A DNA stretch of 64,000 nucleotides from Chrysomallon squamiferum (lineage: Eukaryota; Mollusca; Gastropoda; Neomphalida; Peltospiridae), in the NCBI GenBank assembly GCA_012295275.1, contig CM022674.1:13969864-14033863 (forward strand). Direction: 5' to 3'. Shown piece by piece: positions 1-14,498 of the stretch; position 1 is the first letter of the stretch, and every line of letters starts with the position of its first letter. The position numbers were made by a program, and so were the translations under genes. Below the pieces are notes generated by a model. The model was not told the origin of the DNA, ran no database searches, and worked only from the letters and a program-made list of their open reading frames with translations.

Positions 1-875
1 GCAAAGATCTAAAATTTTTAAATAAACAAATTTGTTCTTAATGCTGATAGGTACTTGCAGATTGCATGTAGATAAATATTTGAATTTATTTTCACTAGAT
101 TTATAAGCATGTACAAACTTCATTATTATGTACAATGAAAAAAGTATTTGTTTTTACTGAATACAGATACAGACACATTTTCTGTTGATAATATTAAAAA
201 CAAAAATAAAATTATGAATTTTATAAACAATTCAGTATTTATAATCAAAATTAATTATTTTTGTTGCATACAGATCTGTAGATATTTCATGTTAAATACT
301 AAAATTTGTTTTTGCTTGATCTATGTAGATGTAAATCTCATATTTCTAAACAAAATAATGTTTCAGTTGTATTTGAATTAAGAAACATTTATTCACTATA
401 TTCATAAATTAATTATTAGAATTTATTCTTACTGAATATAGAGGTAAAAAAGATCTTACATTTGTGAATATTTGAATTTATGGTCTTTCAGATTGCTATA
501 TAAGCAAATTTAATATTTGTAAATAAAAATAATTCACTTTTAATGTATATAAATACTTGCAGATATCATTTTTGAATAATAAGAATTAATTTTTAATGTG
601 TACATGTTTGATTTATAAATATATATAAAAATAGTTTTATTGCATTCAATAGATACTGGTCTGATATTTATAAGCATACTTTCATTTTCAGGGTATATAA
701 TTTACAAAATTTCATATTTATAAACATTGGTGACACTCACACACACACACACACACAAAAACACAAGCATCAAAAGTAACATTTAAACAAAAATGACTTT
801 GATGTAAATAAAAAGAATAACATTAATTTATTTATATATTTATTTAAACCATTTTTTTTTTTTTTTTTTTTTTAG
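1..875. other. AT-rich sequence, no gene recognised
   Basis: No exon of the downstream kinase was recognised. Phrases such as TACTTGCAGAT, AATATTTGAATTTAT and TTTATAAGCAT recur at loose 70-150 base spacing through 1-720, as in a decayed tandem repeat. A (CA)n run lies near 737-756 and a T tract at 852-873 immediately precedes the TAG acceptor of the first kinase exon, acting as its pyrimidine tract. Confidence 0.5.
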
Positions 876-3157
876 ATCAGTGCAACAAAGGAAAACAATA
901 ATTAAGTTAATTTGTGATGCAACGAGAAAAGAACCTGATGATGGTTTGTTTAAAATTATTGAAGATTCTGGTGTTGGAAATGTGGTATGTAATTTTAAAT
1001 GTAAAATTTGGGAACTTCATATAAAGTATTTTAAAAATAGGTCCAGTGTTAATTTTAAAAATCAAAAATAATAATTGTAAATTTTGGAATTTGAAAACAG
1101 GAATTTTTGGCAGTCTTTGTAAGGTTAGTAATTTTAAAATATGGAATTTTAAAAATGTGCATTCATTAGGTAGGATAAACTAAAAGACATTTTTTCTTTT
1201 CCTCCATTTTTGTTGCTTCACATGCAAGCTTTGTTGAAAATACAATAATTAATTTTGTGTCCATTTCTTCATGCTTTGTTGCTGTATTCATTACTTTTTC
1301 ATTTATTATTTTACTGGATGCATTTTTCAAATATATTTGTTTATTTGTTTATAGATAGCAGAACTTCATCACCTGTGCTGTTGTCCAAATGGCTGTTTGA
1401 CTGTCAATAATTCAGGTAAATGCATTGTAATAATAATAATAATAATAATAATCATAATAAATATACTACTACTTCTATTACTACTACTACTACTACATTA
1501 CTACTGCTACTACTACTACTATTAATAATAGTGGTAATACTACTACAATTAATGTTGCTGCTGCAGTATTCATGCTTTTACAGCTGCAACAAGAGCAACA
1601 ACAACTACTAACAGTATTAACAATATTACTGCTATTCTTACTCCTGTACTGTTTCTACTACTGCTGTTGCTACAGTAGTAGTAGTAGTATTAGTAGCAGT
1701 AATAATCACAATAATAATAATAATAATATCACCATGGACACCTGATATATGTTGCTTGGTTCAGGTTGTTTATTTTTATGCTCTGTTTGTAATTTAAGTT
1801 GCCCACCTTTGTAAATACTTGGGCCTTGGAGAAGCATTAGCCTTGAACTGATATCAGAATTAAACAAATATATATATATATATAATAAAGGAAGAAAAAC
1901 AGAAAGAAAAAAAAAGCAGACAAGGTGCAGTAATCAGAGAAACATAAAAAAAAAAAAAAAGACCCTCCTTCACGAAAAATATAGAGGAAATAAAAGAAAG
2001 AAAGAAAGAAAAGGAAAAGATGGAAAGAAATAAAAGAAAGAAAGAAAGAAAAGGAAAAGATGGAAAGAAAGAAAAGAAAAAAAGAAAGAAAAAGAAAGAA
2101 AAGAAAGAAAGAAAGAAAAGAAAAAATCTATAAAAAAAATCAGAAAAGAAAAGAAAAAAGATATCTTCTAGTCATGACATGAACACAACTTTCAATATCT
2201 TGGAGTACATTTGTAGAAAAATATTTTCTAAATGAAACACTTGAATAATAGCTGAACAACTCATCACATATAACTAAAATGATTATTGTTGCTGTTGGAT
2301 CTTGTTGTTGTTGTTGTTATTGTAGTTTTGTAATTTGAAGAGCTCTTTTCAAGTCTACCATTAATCACATTTCACCAATTTGAAGAAAATTTCAATAAAT
2401 GTGTGACATTTAATTTGAATATTTTTAAAGTTTTAGTAAAATAAAAATAAAAGAATAATAATAAAAAATAAATAAAAAAACAGTTAAAAAAACCAACAAA
2501 TAAATAAAAAAAACCACTACAAACATACACAAACAACAACAACAATAAACCAATTAATTGTTTAAATTGTACTGATGTTCTAATCGAATGATGATGAATT
2601 TTAAGTCCTCTCCAATACTAACCTATTCACCTAGTAACACAATTATTTATACAAATAAATGTTACAACACTTGGTACATCACACAACACTCACATTAAAC
2701 CTCACTGCAGTTATATTTCTTTACACCTTATTATGTAGCTTACAGTGCACACTATACAGAGTAATCGTTTACATTCAGTATGTAGATAACAAGTTTAGAT
2801 AATAATTTACTAGTGTCAGTAATGTTATCTTAATCTAGTGTATTAGTTACACACTCATAACAACATAATTGTGTATACTTTTACCTCAGCTTAAAGTGCA
2901 AATGGGGTAATTGTACATTAAATGAATTACCTGGTGTTAATGTATTTTAAAAAGAAATGTATGTGTGTGTCTGTATTAAATAAAATCAATATCTATCTGT
3001 CTATCTGACTGTCTATATATCTGCCTAGCTATTTGTCTCTTAGTACACAGATATACACATACATTTATGTTTTTCTATCTATATATATAAAAAAACAATC
3101 TATATCTATGTCTCTCTATCTGTATGTCTGTCTGTAAAACACACACACACACACATA

Positions 3158-3216
<59 letters not shown>

Positions 3217-6200
3217 TTAAAAAAAAATTCAGTAGCATTGTTTGATTCACAGAAATGTAAGAACCCACATATAAGTTGATGCTTGAATGTTATCAGTGAT
3301 TTATGCATTGTTATAGTTTACTTTACATACTTAACCTATATAACTAGACAATTTTTCATATCCTCAGTCAGTTAGGAATTTTTCTGCTTTCTTCAAAGTA
3401 AAAATAATGGAAGATATTGAGCTTTGTATTTTAAAATGTGTAAATTATGTGATGTGAAGAATAAAAAAATGTAAGTAGAAATATGATTGTACAAAATTTG
3501 TCATCAGTGTAACTGCAGAATACACTAATGAGAATGCCATCTAATTAACAGTACTTGATAATTTAAATTTTTTGCAGAAAGGTCAGAAAACCGCAAGAGC
3601 AGTGATATGTTTATTATGTTTGGTGCTATTCTTAGCTTCTTGTTCATGGTAATTAATTATCGGATTCTTGTGTTACCTCAGTAGAACACACCTACCATTC
3701 TACTACAAACTTCCAGGTGAGATTTTCGGAGTTCTGCATTTAAAATATTCATTTAGTGACATTAAGAACTGTTCTAAATAGAGTCCGTATTCTTCTGAGT
3801 TACATTTTGTAATTATTTTTGGCTTCCAATCTTTATTAATAATAACATTTAACAAATGTACCTTAGGTGATACGAAGAACTACTCTGTATGTTATCCGTA
3901 TAGTTCTGAGTTTTACATTTAATTTTGGTTTTGTAGCTTCCAATCTTATTTAATAATAAAGTAGATTAAAAAATAGAATGCAATTTAAAAATACCTGATC
4001 ACCAACATTTTTCTATAGTAGCGACATCATTATATATATGTATGTATAAAGTGTTTAAGAAGTGACATATTTGCTGTTTCAGTTACTGGAAAAATGAGAG
4101 GGTTTTCACACCATTCCCCCAATGATGACATTTATGACAGACGCCTAACAGCCCCATCACTGATGTCTGTTAGGTACCGGGATTATGAACCAGGATGGAA
4201 AGTGTCCAAGAAAAGTCAGCTGCCTGTTTTAGAGAATGCTGTTATGTCTATTGACACGATTAAAATGAGACAGAGGTGAGCTACTGCCATGGTGAATTTA
4301 CAAATGCAGATATAGGATTCGTATTTTTATTTCTTTTCTTTTTAATTATTTTTTTACATACATATATATATTTTATTTATATTTATTAATTAGATATTTA
4401 AGGAAACATTTTTTGATTAAAGTTGTAGTTTAGTAAAGATTTTCTCTCAATCAAATTTTGATCAGCCTTTGCACCATTTTCAACTTGAAATCATGTGAGG
4501 TATTTTACATAGTACATTCCTTAAAAATGAAAAACATATCTTTATGATGTCACACATATCTTTATGATGTCATACGTGTCATGATTCAGACTGGGAGGTG
4601 GCAGTTTTGGAGACACTCATGTAGCAGAATGGCACGACATGACTGTGGCACTGAAACGATTAACAATTAATATCCATGACAACCAGGTGACTGATGACAT
4701 CATAGAGCTGATGAAGAAAGAAGTTTGGTTTCTCAGGTGAGGGAAAAAAAAAAGGGAGAGAGAAAGAGAGAGAGAGAAAGAGAGAGAGAGTACAACTACA
4801 TAATAACTTTCAAAATTAATATTCACTTTCAAAAGATTCTTTCCCTTGCTTCATACAATTAACTTAGATTTGTTTTCTCTTTTAGTCGCCAACGTCATAA
4901 AAACATTGTTGGGGTGCTGGGACTGTGCATTGATAGCAGACATCCGTGTATCATCACTGAATTTGTGAATGGCAGCTGCATAAAAGATCTTCTTAAAATG
5001 AGAGACTTCAAGCTAATATGGCCGCATCGAGTCAAAATTGTACGTCTGCAAAATAATAAAAATTTATGTCTAGCACCAGGAATAATTAATTTAAAGTCAT
5101 TTTTCGAAAATCTAAATAATTGTTTATTCACTACCTAAGCTTAAGTCTATGAAATGAATGTTTAAATAGAGCTGATAACTCTTTGCTAATAATAAAGTAT
5201 AAAAGAAGCTGCAATGATGATTTTTTTTTTTCTACAAAGAGATATACAAAATATGTTTTGCCATTTTACAGTGATTTATGTAATCTTCTAAAAACAAATT
5301 TATCACTGCCTTGACAAATATTATTATTATTTTTTGTTATGCTTTATAACTAACAAATACTGTTTTAAAAATAAATCACAAAAAAAAATAACAGATTTTT
5401 ATTCCAATAATCCTGATTTATCAGTGATTTATAACAGGTTTCTAAAACTTTTCTGACAGCAGGTTGCAAAATATTACAGTTGTTAACAAGTCAGTGATAT
5501 TTTACACAGAATTAAACTTCAGAACTAAAGACAGCTTTTGTTGGCTGAACATGAAGGTTGTTGAATGTGGCTGTGTTAAATCAAATGTTTGCTGTTTTAT
5601 TTTGCAGTGTTCTGATGTAGCCAATGGCATAGCCTTTCTTCATTCGACAAAACCTCCGATCATTCATCGAGATCTCCGCTGTGGAAACCTCTTTCTTCTC
5701 CACAATGATACTGCTAAGGTATCAAAACTAATTATTGTTATTATTATTATTATTATTATTATTTTTTTTTTTAATCCTGGTTGTTTAAAGATACAGCTAC
5801 GGTATTGAAATTATTTTTTTTTTTTTTATTCTCAATTATTTGAAGATAAAGAATCAGTAAACACTAACACATTTTAGTTGTTAGACAGAAGGATGTGTAG
5901 ACTAGAGGTAAAGCTCTCATATGGAATGCATTAATGACTGGTCCCTGTTAGCAGTAACTCTTTTGGGGGCATTTTCCCAATCCAACCAATTCTGTTTCCA
6001 GGTCAGACAGTGCTCTGTTATTGTTGAATCATAGGCCAAGTAGTTTTAGTGAAAAGTGCAGATAAAAGATAAATAAAATAAAATAAAAATTTATTTCCAG
6101 CAATTAAATAAAATAAAATAAAATAAAATAAAATTTTATAAAATTTCAGGTTGCTGATTTTGGACTGACAAGCCACTAAGACAGAACTGTACAAAGGAAG

Positions 6201-6904
6201 ACTGCTGCTGTGAGTTTTACCCACAATTCCTTGAAACAAAAATGGCAGACATTATTGTTATGAACAAGAGTCAGTAACTGAACAATAAATAGAAATTATT
6301 GAATTTGTATCAGTCTGTTCCCATTTCTGTGAGAAAAAACATGGATGTAGAAGACCAAGATTTTATTTCAAAAGGAAAATAAACTTTTAACTTGGTATTG
6401 GTGAATCTTTATGTGAATATTTTAATGCAAAATGAGAGATTTAATATAAAAATAAAAATCTTATACATATAATGATTATTTATATAAAGTACTGATAGTG
6501 ATAATAAATAAATAAATAAATAAATAAATAAAAAATTAAATAAAGAAAACATATTTTTATACTTTACCCATAATGCCTTTTAAGAACTATGGTAGACAAT
6601 ATTATGTGTTTTTCTTGGCAGAGTTATCTCCCATTAGCAAAGGTGTAGACTGATATAAAACCATTTAAGATTTTCTGTTGTTAATGTGTTCTAGTAGTTT
6701 ATTAATATAATTCAATAAGGGTACATATTTGAACATTAATGTTTGTATGTATAAATATGAGAGTATAACTGCATATGTTAATGTATGTATAGTTTTTGTA
6801 TACATGTGTATGTGTATATGTGAGTGTGTGTGTGTGTGTGTATGTATATATATATATATATGAGACTGTCCATTTATGTTTAAGTAGGTGTGTATGTGTT
6901 TATA

Positions 6905-6965
<61 letters not shown>

Positions 6966-7310
6966 GTCTGTTTCCATTTCTTTATGGAAAACATGGATGT
7001 AGAAGAATATGTGTCATGGATGTATGTATGTATATGATCTTAAAATATTCATTTAAAAATAAAAATAAAAGAAACATAAAATTTAATCTCAACAGCTATT
7101 AAGTTTTAGAATAGTTACTAAATGGACTGTACAAAGACACAGGTAACTTTACAGGTCGTCGTAACTACAGTGCATGTCCAGCCAACATTCGCTGGACAGC
7201 TCCAGAAATACTGCAGAACCCACTGTACTCGAGGGATGACGCAGTGATCTATGTGGCAGCCGATGTTTACTCAATTTGGACTTGTAATGGTGTTTGTGTG
7301 AGGACAAGTG
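876..7310 (+). CDS. Receptor-like protein kinase (MRH-like ectodomain, one TM, TKL/tyrosine-kinase-like domain), partial, frame-disrupted
   Basis: Nine exons with GT/AG borders were assembled by eye: 876-984, 1355-1415, 3578-3716, 4083-4275, 4590-4736, 4886-5039, 5608-5718, 6150-6209 and 7155 into the gap at 7311. The first two encode RKTIIKLICDATRK...IIEDSG and ELHHLCCCPNGC, which resemble the C-terminal part of MRH/ATG27-like domains (inference). Exon 3 carries a hydrophobic segment (MFIMFGAILSFLFM). Exons 4-9 give a kinase: glycine loop LGGGSFGDTHVAEW, lysine in VALKRL, alpha-C glutamate in MKKEVWFL, catalytic loop HRDLRCGN, DFG, and RWTAPEIL then DVYS. HRDLR points to tyrosine-kinase-like rather than Ser/Thr families. 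Phases match at most joins, but exon 3, exon 8 (in-frame TAA at 6177) and exon 9 each need a one-base correction. No start codon or signal peptide exon was found in 1-875, and the C-lobe is lost in or beyond the gap. Either a live gene with sequence errors or a young pseudogene. Confidence 0.75.
1420..1740. repeat. Imperfect AAT/ACT/GCT triplet repeat
   Basis: TAA and ACT triplets with interruptions fill the start of the long kinase intron. Open frames here are a by-product of stop-free triplets. Confidence 0.85.
1868..2160. repeat. (TA)n followed by purine-rich GAAA repeat
   Basis: A short TA run at 1868-1885 is followed by GAAAGAAAGAAA-type sequence, with a duplicated 50-60 base block around 1985-2065. 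The tract is intronic. Confidence 0.8.
2985..3215. repeat. TCTA / TGTC / CA / TATG microsatellite cluster
   Basis: A compound array of ATCT-like tetramers, (AC)n, (TATG)n and (TA)n in the kinase intron. No coding content. Confidence 0.8.
3578..3716 (+). CDS. Transmembrane and juxtamembrane exon of the receptor kinase, with a one-base frame break
   Basis: The exon enters in phase 1 after the TTCAG donor edge at 1415 and reads GAA AGG TCA..., then a 14-residue hydrophobic stretch. Read straight on, it reaches TAG at 3681. The next exon (4083) needs a phase-1 donor, and the frame SRTHLPFYYKLP ending at the GTGAGA donor at 3717 supplies exactly that. The exon is therefore one base too long, with the extra base somewhere between about 3650 and 3682. 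An alternative short exon ending at the GTAATT after 3648 would leave the phase wrong for the next exon. Confidence 0.6.
6063..6140. repeat. (AAATA)n pentanucleotide repeat
   Basis: AAATA units run up to 10-15 bases before the acceptor of the DFG exon at 6150, so the splice site has little independent intron sequence. Confidence 0.85.
6150..6209 (+). CDS. DFG / activation-loop exon of the receptor kinase, interrupted by TAA
   Basis: TTTCAG acceptor, then VADFGLTSH followed by TAA at 6177-6179, and a strong GTGAGT donor at 6210. The exon is 60 nt (phase 0 to phase 0), but the next exon at 7155 needs one base from the previous exon. One missing base near 6177 would remove the stop and also correct the outgoing phase. 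This double rescue argues for a single-base loss rather than an authentic stop. Confidence 0.6.
6785..6970. repeat. (GT)n / (TA)n compound microsatellite
   Basis: Two tandem copies of a GT-run plus TATATA block, separated by unique phrases. The phrase 'CTGTTTCCATTTCT' plus 'AAACATGGATGTAGAAGA' near 6968-7004 also occurs near 6313-6355, showing a local duplication of about 100 bases or less. Confidence 0.75.
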
Positions 7311-7510
7311 NNNNNNNNNNNNNNNNNNNNNNNNNNNNNNNNNNNNNNNNNNNNNNNNNNNNNNNNNNNNNNNNNNNNNNNNNNNNNNNNNNNNNNNNNN
7401 NNNNNNNNNNNNNNNNNNNNNNNNNNNNNNNNNNNNNNNNNNNNNNNNNNNNNNNNNNNNNNNNNNNNNNNNNNNNNNNNNNNNNNNNNNNNNNNNNNNN
7501 NNNNNNNNNN
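7311..7510. other. Assembly gap of 200 N
   Basis: Exactly 200 undefined bases, probably a placeholder length. The gap truncates the kinase C-lobe. Open frames reported through it have no meaning. Confidence 0.98.
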
Positions 7511-8206
7511 TAATAAAACCATGTCATTACAAAGAAAGAGAAGAAAACAACAATACAAAAAAAATAATAGTACAAAAATAATAACAAATTAAATTTGTTT
7601 ATGCTGTAAAAACATGAAAACAAATTTATCTCTGGATGACATTAAAATGTACATATTTGTTTTTATTACACAGAGGTACAGCAGAGCAGACGACAAGTCT
7701 GCAAAAAGAACAAAAGAAAAGAAGAAAAATGAAGAAAAAAGAACTGGAAATAATTATGGAAAAAAAAGCAGCAAAAGAATGAACAAAAAAATGTTACTAA
7801 CAAAAAATAATAAAAATAAAAATCAATGAAAAGAAAGCAAAAAAAACACAAAACAAACTAGATAAACAAGTAAATAAATAAACAGATAAATAAATTAAAA
7901 AAGAAGAAGATGAAAAAGAAAAAGAAATAAACAAGCAATCAATGAAGCAACCAAAAAAAAAAAAAATAATAATAATAATAATAAAAAAAAAATAAGTGAA
8001 AGATAATTAGTAAATTTCCCAATCAAATACCTGTATTACAGGAATATTAACACAACTGCTGTTAGTATGAAAATATGTTGACATTTCTGAATAATAATAA
8101 TAATAATGAAAATGATGATGATGATGATTACAATAATAATAATGATGATGATGATTACAATAATAATAATGATGACGATGATGATGATGATTATGATAAT
8201 AATACA
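7511..8206. repeat. A-rich sequence with AAT and ATG triplet repeats
   Basis: Poly-adenine-rich DNA, then ATGATGATG/TTACAATAAT blocks at 8095-8206 that repeat a 30-35 base phrase. No continuation of the kinase was recognised on the right side of the gap. Confidence 0.7.
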
Positions 8207-9894
8207 GGTTTATTCATCCTTTTTCAAAATGCTTTGGACTGATGTGTTTCAGATTTCTAACTTTTAAAGATTTTGGCATAATTATAAAGAGACAACCTAA
8301 GAATAGGATCTAAGTCTAAATACAGATTCCATTTATACTTTATATATAGATTATACTCATAGACTTTTAATAATTTTGTACAAATTATATTTTATATATA
8401 TATATGAAATAATAATCTGATATACGCATTTCTTCTGTTGAGAAAAAGTGTTCAGATTTCGAAGCCTTTCGGATTTTGAAATATTGTGTACGAAATCTTT
8501 AACTGATAATAATAATAATCATCATAATGATTTATTATTGTGCTTATTTCTTGATTTTTCTAAATTCACAAACATAGTAATGTACTAAACAAACTCTTCT
8601 AGACAGTGTGGTTTTTACTCCCCGAACAACTTAACTAGACCACTGACAGACGTAGAATTCTATTTTTAGACATTCCTATTTTCAATAGTTACAGATGGCG
8701 GTTGTCGATAGAGTAAGTAAGAAAAATGTTTTCTCATCAAAATAAATGTTTTATTACGAACTGGGCTGTTTTCATAACAGACCTCTTTCATTATTAAATA
8801 ATGAAAAATCAGTAATTGTTGTTGGTTTTACAGAAATAGACAAACGAGTGTCGCCATAAACGTGTTACAGTAAAACTTGTGTTAGTCTGCAGAGTGCTGT
8901 AAAATATCTAAACATGTATCGTTCTGAAACAAAACATTAAAAAACACACACACACACACACACACACACATTCATATATAAATGCGTAGCTATGTATTTT
9001 CTTAACATAATTTATTTTTTCTTAAGGAAGTTTTATTTATAAATATTTTTTTAAGTTACAATATTTTAGTATTTTCCTTTTCACATAAATCATAATCACA
9101 TAGTAAAAGTTATAATCTTAGAACAAGTTTAATAAATTTAATAAATTTTCCTGAATTTGGGGTGGGAATCTTGTAATGATCAAAGCCCCCTCCCAAAAAT
9201 TAACAGGAAATTGAAATTAACAATAAAATAAAATATAAAGAAATGCATAAAAGTTTTAGAAATTAAAACTTAAAATAAAATTAAAAATAAAAGTAAAATT
9301 TAATTAAAAAGATTAATAAATTGAATTTAAAATTAGAATAAAAAAAAACAATTAAAATTTAAAAAAAAAACAAGCAAATTAAAACAAATCTAAATATCAA
9401 TTAAACATGCAGAAGTAAAAAAAAAGAAGAATAATAAAATAAAAAATAAATATATTTGCTCCATGACATTTATCTGAATTCTTCAACACTTGATATTTTA
9501 ATAATTTTATCTTCAGAGGGGAAAAAGAACAAAATTTGATATGAAATTCAATTTTCTGTGACATTTTCATCACAAGTGGGTGTCAGACAAAACAAGACAC
9601 AATTCTTCAACATTTGTGTCGAGCTGGTGAGAGGCAAGATGATATGAGCGATTCGATATGCCGTGACATTTGTTTCAAGAGTGGGAGAGAAATGATGGCA
9701 AACTCTGTGAAACACGCTTGATGTGTTTGAGAAACTGGTTCAACAGCTTCTTGCTGATCATCACTTTAATCTCATGTACATCTAAGATTGAAGATCAATA
9801 TGAGAAATCAATTTATAGCTCTTGAAAAAGTCCGACAGAAAAAGTTCAAACTGATATTCTTGACAGATGGTGAAATTAATAGATAGATTGGGAC
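8207..9894. other. Mostly unique AT-rich intergenic DNA
   Basis: No exon or RNA gene was recognised. A (CA)n run sits at about 8945-8970. Around 9460-9770 there is slightly more complex sequence in which 'ATTCTTCAACA' and 'TGACATTT' recur, hinting at an old duplication. Its function is unknown. Confidence 0.5.
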
Positions 9895-10495
9895 GAGAGA
9901 GAGAGAGACAGAGACAGAGACAGACACACTGAAAGAGAGAGAGACACACATAGAGAGAGAGAGAGGGAGAGTAGAACAAGACAGACAGACAGATACACAA
10001 ACAAATAAAGATATATAAAGAGGTTGACAGTGGATAAATGGATGGGTGGAAGGTTGGAATGAATTGATAATTGAATCAGTGAATAAAAGAAATGGATAAA
10101 CTGGTGGATGGAAAGATGAATGAATAAATTAATTATGTAAGGAAGAATGATGTAGACATCAACATACACAGGATAGACAGAAAAATGTAAGAATGGATGG
10201 ATGGATAAAGGGATGGATGAATAATGTCTGGTTAACATGTCAACAATGATGAATGCATTGTAGGATGGATAGAAACAGAGGAATTAAACAATGAATGAGA
10301 GAATGAAAAAATGAATGAAAGAATGAATCATGATGAAATGATGGATAAGTGAAAAGAAGAATGAAAGAAAAAGTGCAAGTGATAGATGAATTAAAAAGAA
10401 TGGATGAGAAAATGAATGATCTAACAAAAATACGGATGGATGAGTGAAAGGAAGAATGAATAAATTGATAGATGGATGGATGGAAGAAAGGAAAC
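9895..10495. repeat. GA/CA run followed by degenerate GGAT/GAAT tetranucleotide array
   Basis: AGAGAG/ACAGAC to about 9975, then several hundred bases of imperfect GATGGATGAATG units. The long minus-strand open frames here are Ser/Phe/His-rich repeat translations. Confidence 0.8.
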
Positions 10496-10969
10496 ATCTG
10501 TGTAGTGTTTAAATTATTGACAGTTTTCAGAGATGTGTGAGTTTCACACTTGACTGACTTTGAAATGCCTCGCTCACGTTTCATTACACAAAACATTTAT
10601 TTTGACAAAGACGTGGTACTGACGTCACGCTCCACTGCACACTGTCAGACTAACATGGAACTTGTCTCGTGTTTCTGTCCTTTGACAGACGGCATGTTTT
10701 TGTTCAGCTGTGATCATTTTGAAAAATGGAATGGCTGTTAATTTCTGTTTATGTATTATTAAAAGGTGTTTGTATAAAACTGGACGGCTGACATGTGAAA
10801 ATAAATGTTTATAAAACACACTGAAAGTTTGATTGGTTATTAATTTTTGTTTATTTATTATTAAAAGATTTGTCAACAAAACTGTGGCTATGGCTTAGTG
10901 TGTTTGTTTAGCAGAATATGGATCATTAATTATATGGATTTTGTTTGGGTTATATTCTGTAAGAGTATC
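10496..10969. other. Unique sequence, no gene recognised
   Basis: A diverged duplicate of about 100 bases is visible: 'TTATTAAAAG' preceded by 'TTTCTGTTTATG' near 10742 and by a close relative near 10843. No coding evidence beyond short open frames. Confidence 0.4.
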
Positions 10970-11460
10970 TATGTGTGTGTATATGAGAGTGTGTGTGTGT
11001 ATGTGTATGTATGTATGTATGTCTGCATGTATGTATATGTGTGTATGAGTATTTGGGTGTGTGTATGTATATGTGAGTGTGCATTTGTGTGTGGGTGATG
11101 TGTGTGTGAGTGTATGTATATATGAGTGTGTGTGTGTGAGTGTATGTATATATGAGTGTGTGTTTGTGTGTGGGTGATATGTGTGTGAGTGTATGTATAT
11201 ATGAGTGTGTGTGTGTGAGTGTATGTATATATGAGTGTGTTTGTGTGTGGGTGATATGTGTGTGTGAGTGTATGTATATATGAGTGTGTGTGTGTGAGTG
11301 TATGTATATATGAGTGTGTTTTTGTGTGTTGTGTGTGTGTGAGTGTATGTATATATGATGTGTGTGTGTGTGTGTGTGTGAGTGTGTTTGTGTGTGTGTG
11401 ATATGTGTGTGTGAGTGTATGTATATATGAGTGTGTGTGTATGTGTTTATTATCTGTTTG
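10970..11460. repeat. GT-rich minisatellite with about 30-base units
   Basis: The phrase GAGTGTATGTATATATGAG recurs about ten times between 11110 and 11435, spaced by (GT)n and GTGGGTGATATG blocks. All reading frames are His/Thr- or Val/Cys-rich repeats and are not credible proteins. Confidence 0.85.
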
Positions 11461-11599
11461 TACAAATGTGTAAAAAAACAAGAACATTTCTGTCACAAAC
11501 AACAGAAAACTAATTATAAGTAAATATTCACACAACACATCACACACACTGGTGTGAACTAAACTGATATCAAATATCAAACATATCACACACTGTCAT

Positions 11600-11618
11600 A
11601 TATATATACATGTTTTTA

Positions 11619-11653
<35 letters not shown>

Positions 11654-11860
11654 CACACACAGACACCTATATATACAAACATATATCCATACATACGTAC
11701 ATATATTTATGCACACACACACACACACACACAAACACATTGGTGTGAACTAAACTGATATTTACTATCAAACTCATCACACACTGTTATATAAGCATAT
11801 GTTTTTAACATACACATATACATATACACATATGCACAGACACACAAACACATGCAAACT
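11600..11860. repeat. (CA)n/(TA)n tracts with a small tandem duplication
   Basis: The phrase 'GGTGTGAACTAAACTGATAT' occurs at about 11551 and again at about 11743, each followed by ATCACACACTGT and AC-rich DNA, so about 190 bases have been duplicated. Confidence 0.7.
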
Positions 11861-12196
11861 TACTGTTTAATTTTAGTACCATGATTATCCTGTTCATTTT
11901 AAAATTAAATCTCAATGTTGATTGTTTAAAATTTCTATATATTCACATTTATATAAAACAGTGGAAATATAGTACAAGCATGTAAAAATGTATTTTATTA
12001 CCAAAATTAAATCTTTGAAATGCTGATAACCCACTGTCTGTTTGTTTGACTGTTTTAGTTTTGATTTGCATCATTACATGGAGCAAATCAGAACTGAACT
12101 ACGTTGTGTAAAATTTAAACATCTCTTCTCAGATAATAATAATAAAATAATAACAAAAACAGCAACAACGAATCTGTAAATAATTAAGTAAATACA

Positions 12197-12200
12197 TTTT

Positions 12201-12240
<40 letters not shown>

Positions 12241-12315
12241 AATAAAATATATTATAATAAATAAATAAATAAACAAACAAATAAATAAATAAAATAAAAT
12301 AAACAAACAAACAAA
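12197..12315. repeat. (AAAT)n / (AAAC)n tetranucleotide repeat
   Basis: Long AAATAAATAAAT run with AAAC and AAAAT interruptions. A second tract of the same kind lies at 13618-13735. Confidence 0.9.

Positions 12316-14498
<2,183 letters not shown>

Noticed and set aside
5895-5960. tRNA-like A-box (TAGACTAGAGG) suggesting a SINE
   Set aside because: No convincing B-box at the right distance and no cloverleaf.
7244-7623. Several open frames across the gap
   Set aside because: They consist mostly of undefined bases.
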